Part shown: positions 8,004 to 10,023 of the stretch, one piece after another | How positions within the stretch are numbered: position 1 is the stretch's first letter | Layout: each line of letters opens with the position of its first letter | Assembly (NCBI GenBank): GCA_016758965.1 | Contig: JAEPRB010000641.1 | Span: 1 to 10,023, forward strand | From: Circinella minor | Lineage: Eukaryota; Mucoromycota; Mucoromycetes; Mucorales; Lichtheimiaceae | Length of the DNA: 10,023 nt | Direction of reading: 5' to 3' | Position numbers and translations under genes: made by a program | Notes under the pieces: model-generated | The model's database searches: none | Seen by the model: the letters and a program-made list of their open reading frames with translations, nothing else | What the model was told of the DNA's origin: nothing

Positions 8004-9295
8004 AAAACGATATCTATATCACTATCTGGTAAAAAACAACAAGCTTGGAATACAAAATTGGTGGAATCTGGTTTTCCTGTATGTCATGATCACACCAACC
8101 CTGATGCTATTGAATATTTGGGCTTTCCTCTTTTCTCCACCAAGCAACAGTTACACCAATTTTTAGAAAAACTTCTATCGTCAATCCAACACCACTGCAA
8201 CATCCATCTTCAGCGGCAAATATCTATTCGCGGTCGTGCTCTTATTTTGAATACGCTCATATTATCAAAATTATGGCATGTTCTACGTGTGACAGGTGCA
8301 CCACAAGGATTATTTTGGTATAAACTTCGAACTATTATTTATAAATATATGACACATTGCAGCTTTCCGAAAATGTCATATGATCAACTTTGCCTTCCTC
8401 TATCTCAAGGAGGCGCTCGACTCATTGAACCGCAACTTCAATAACATGCTCTCAGCTTACGCTGGTTGGTCCCGCTACTACAACATCTACAAGTGGACAT
8501 ATCCAATGTCAATGATCAGGATGAGTCTTTCAACATTGTCACAGCATACATTATACATCATCTTTTAGCAAGTAACTCCAATATTTCAGACCATAGGCTT
8601 CTTTTTTTTTCCCTCCAGCATGAAAACTCTCATGGAAACAATCATCAGAACTTTTTGAAAATATTTTATACAAATCTTTCGATAGAGCTCAAGTTAACTA
8701 CGACACTATCATCATAACTCATCGTATTGCTTTGCAACTACCTTTACTTTCAATCCTACAGGTTAATGATGATTTTAATCTTAACGACATCATTTTAACA
8801 CGCTCCACTCTGAACAAGATCACGGCAGACAACATATATATATTTGATCCAATCTTGAAATATATTAGACCACGATTTGATGCTGATGGACAACGCTCCT
8901 TTCCAAGAATCTCAAAAAAAAATGTTACCGCCATTCTTAATAATCAACTTCAACCCCATTTTTTTTTTGCTCGATTATGTGTAGAACCATTTTTTCCAAC
9001 TTCGAGTCATACAGGAGGAATCGACAATCATAACGCCTCAACGCTACTTCAAGCTTGTACTTTATTTTCTTTCTCTCCACCTGTCACTACCAAACAATAT
9101 CGTCAACATTTTATTCAACTAAACATTCAGCCATCTCGTCATATTAATCATATCTCTTCTTCTCAATGGAACAAATTTTGGGCTCTCTCTATGTTCTCCT
9201 CCTCACGTAATGCATGGTTTCGCGCAATACATGGTAAACTACCAACAGCTCAGAGATTACATGAGTTAGTTCCTGATTTCCGACCTTCAAATTTA

Positions 9296-9349
9296 TGCCA
9301 ACTGTGCTTAACCTTAGTTGACACACCTGAACATTTTTTAGTCAAGTGC
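9296..9349 (+). other. C-terminal CCHC zinc knuckle (zf-RVT type)
   Basis: NLCQLCLTLVDTPEHFLVKC gives C-x2-C-x8-H-x4-C, preceded by AWFRAIHGKLPTAQRL. This combination is typical of the zinc-binding region after LINE reverse transcriptases. In this family it is thought to contact nucleic acid. A TAG at 9368 follows closely (WSV-stop), and the frame reopens to 9625. Confidence 0.8.
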
Positions 9350-9663
9350 CCAGCTCGTTGGTCCGTATAGACTCGTATTTGGGGTACCCTTTTTTATTAT
9401 GAACCAGATGAATCCAGTCTCCTTCAAGTCATACTAAAGCTTAAATGGGACCTCATACCACATTACTCTTTTTCGAAATACGTTAATGCCATCCAAGGTA
9501 TTCTGTTAGCACTATGGCGTGCATATTGGAGTTATATACTTGATCAAAAACCGTTTGTACCGGAACAGGTCTCTAGAGCGGCCTCTCGTATCATTTATAC
9601 TCTCCAACCACCTACTCCTGACTAAATGATCTTTTTATTCCTTTTTACTCTTCCTATTTAAAC

Positions 9664-9684
9664 AAAAAAAAAAAAAAAAAAAAA
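9664..9684 (+). repeat. Internal A21 tract in the LINE 3' region
   Basis: Twenty-one consecutive A, 38 nt after the ORF2 stop. It may be an older tail end left inside after read-through to the downstream signal, or a simple homopolymer. Confidence 0.7.
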
Positions 9685-9854
9685 CCACACCTTTTTTTTC
9701 TTTTGATACATAGCTTATTTTGAATTGGTATCCATTCAGTAGTTTATTTTAGTTGTTCTATACTCCCCCTTTTTGTTCACTATTTTTCATTTGTATTCTT
9801 TGATCCTTCGGTGGCACACCCCTTTGATTTATTAATCATACGTGTGACTATCTT

Positions 9855-9860
9855 AATAAA
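9855..9860 (+). promoter_or_regulatory. Polyadenylation signal AATAAA of the LINE
   Basis: Exact AATAAA located 24 nt before the A20 tract, on the same strand as ORF2. Confidence 0.75.
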
Positions 9861-9904
9861 AAATTTAACCTCAACCGGTTATATAAAAAAAAAAAAAAAA
9901 AAAA

Positions 9905-10023
9905 CGCTAAGTCAGCAGTATAGTTATAAAAAAATTCTTTTGTTAATTCTCATTTAATATATGGCCATTTTAAAAATACACAATAAGATGATGAAACTAG
10001 AATAAGCATTTGTAAATATACAA
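9905..10023. other. 3' flank, nothing recognised
   Basis: AT-rich sequence after the LINE tail, beginning cgctaagtcagcag. No ORF, repeat or RNA gene is seen. The first bases should contain the target-site duplication, but no upstream match was found in this window. Confidence 0.4.

Larger units (their letters stand above)
5748..9625 (+). pseudogene. LINE ORF2: AP endonuclease / reverse transcriptase, five stops and one frameshift
   Basis: ORF2 nicks target DNA and reverse-transcribes the element RNA at the nick. It has about 1,290 codons, the usual L1 ORF2 length, from ATG 5748 (ATGATG). Endonuclease, about 5775-6480: LSLNCNGL (Asn), LLAIQES (Glu), VVYAP (Tyr), LAGDFNYD (Asp, Asn), LLDYI (Asp) and SDHALLVVEF (Asp-His). 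RT, about 7130-8000: LLPKKGD..NWRPLSLIN, QTGFLPNR, GLMLDFEKAYD (Asp 7560-7562), HRGLRQGDPLSPILFN and GYADDVFVF (Asp-Asp 7902-7907). A C-terminal CCHC knuckle is at 9296-9349. All catalytic residues are kept. Stops in frame: TAG 6444, TGA 6510, TAA 8001, TAA 8442, TAG 9368. One frameshift lies in about 8624-8717. The protein then closes at TAA 9623. No RNase H. The stop just before the SDH motif removes the last endonuclease strand and all of RT. Confidence 0.93.
4496..9904 (+). mobile_element. Near-full-length L1-like non-LTR retrotransposon (LINE), defective
   Basis: Order: tandem-repeat 5' region, ORF1, ORF2 (endonuclease, RT, CCHC knuckle), 3' UTR, poly(A). This is the complete plan of a two-ORF LINE, about 5.4 kb. 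There are no long terminal repeats, integrase, protease or RNase H. APE-type endonuclease plus C-terminal zinc knuckle and no RNase H points to the L1 group rather than the Tad or I clades. The RT motifs (HRGLRQGDPLSP, YADD) agree. The left boundary is uncertain: 4496 is where the array starts. The right boundary is the A20 tract at 9885-9904. A target-site duplication was sought by eye (copy of cgctaagtcag... upstream) and not found, so the 5' end may lie elsewhere or the flank may have changed. Confidence 0.85.
9626..9904 (+). other. LINE 3' UTR and poly(A) tail
   Basis: T-rich sequence follows the ORF2 stop, with A21 at 9664-9684, a further 200 bp of unique sequence, a canonical AATAAA at 9855-9860, and A20 at 9885-9904. 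The AATAAA-to-tail distance of 24 nt is normal for 3' end cleavage, so the second tract is taken as the true end. The first A tract has no clear AATAAA before it (tatttaaac only). Confidence 0.75.

Noticed and set aside
8602..8610. T9 run as the site of the ORF2 frameshift
   Set aside because: The downstream frame has a TGA at 8621-8623, so a shift at the T run would need an additional stop; a shift between 8624 and 8717 is simpler.
5748..9625. Retroviral, LTR or group II intron reverse transcriptase
   Set aside because: The APE endonuclease, lack of integrase/protease/RNase H, and poly(A) end identify a non-LTR LINE.
9905..9925. Target-site duplication of the LINE
   Set aside because: No convincing copy of the post-tail sequence was found in 4289-4500; the short cgctaa match near 4098 is too short and misplaced.

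Overview
The window is a eukaryotic transposable-element graveyard, strongly AT-rich, and most likely from an early-diverging fungus (Mucoromycota-like). That assignment is an inference from three things: short GT-AG introns, Tc1-type DD34E transposases with long N-terminal extensions, and an L1-type LINE with tail-end poly(A). No cellular housekeeping gene, tRNA or rRNA is recognisable. No bacterial or defence system is present.

Layout from left to right. (1) 1-190 holds a diverged 22-23 bp direct repeat. (2) 195-420 is an unrecognised short coding segment that ends at a plausible splice donor. (3) 720-2362 (+) is a Tc1/mariner-superfamily transposase of two exons. It has an in-frame stop at 1283 and Asn in place of the first catalytic Asp. 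(4) 2363-2874 is a non-coding convergent spacer. (5) 2875-4288 (-) is a second, distinct and more decayed DDE transposase, with one 68-nt intron, two frameshifts and two stops. (6) 4289-4495 is A-rich spacer. (7) 4496-9904 (+) is one near-full-length non-LTR retrotransposon. It comprises about 24 head-to-tail copies of a degenerate 23-bp unit, then ORF1, a 5-nt gap, ORF2 (AP endonuclease, reverse transcriptase, C-terminal CCHC knuckle), a 3' UTR with AATAAA, and a 20-A tail. (8) 9905-10023 is flank.

How the parts relate. The LINE ORF2 keeps every endonuclease and RT catalytic residue I can identify, but carries five in-frame stops and one frameshift, so this copy is dead in cis. Both transposases are also dead. 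The most notable points are the 23-bp tandem array where the LINE 5' UTR/promoter should be, the two poly(A) tracts at the LINE 3' end (a possible 3' transduction), a phase-1 intron near the N terminus of both transposases, and a hexapeptide repeated in transposase 2 with only synonymous codon changes.
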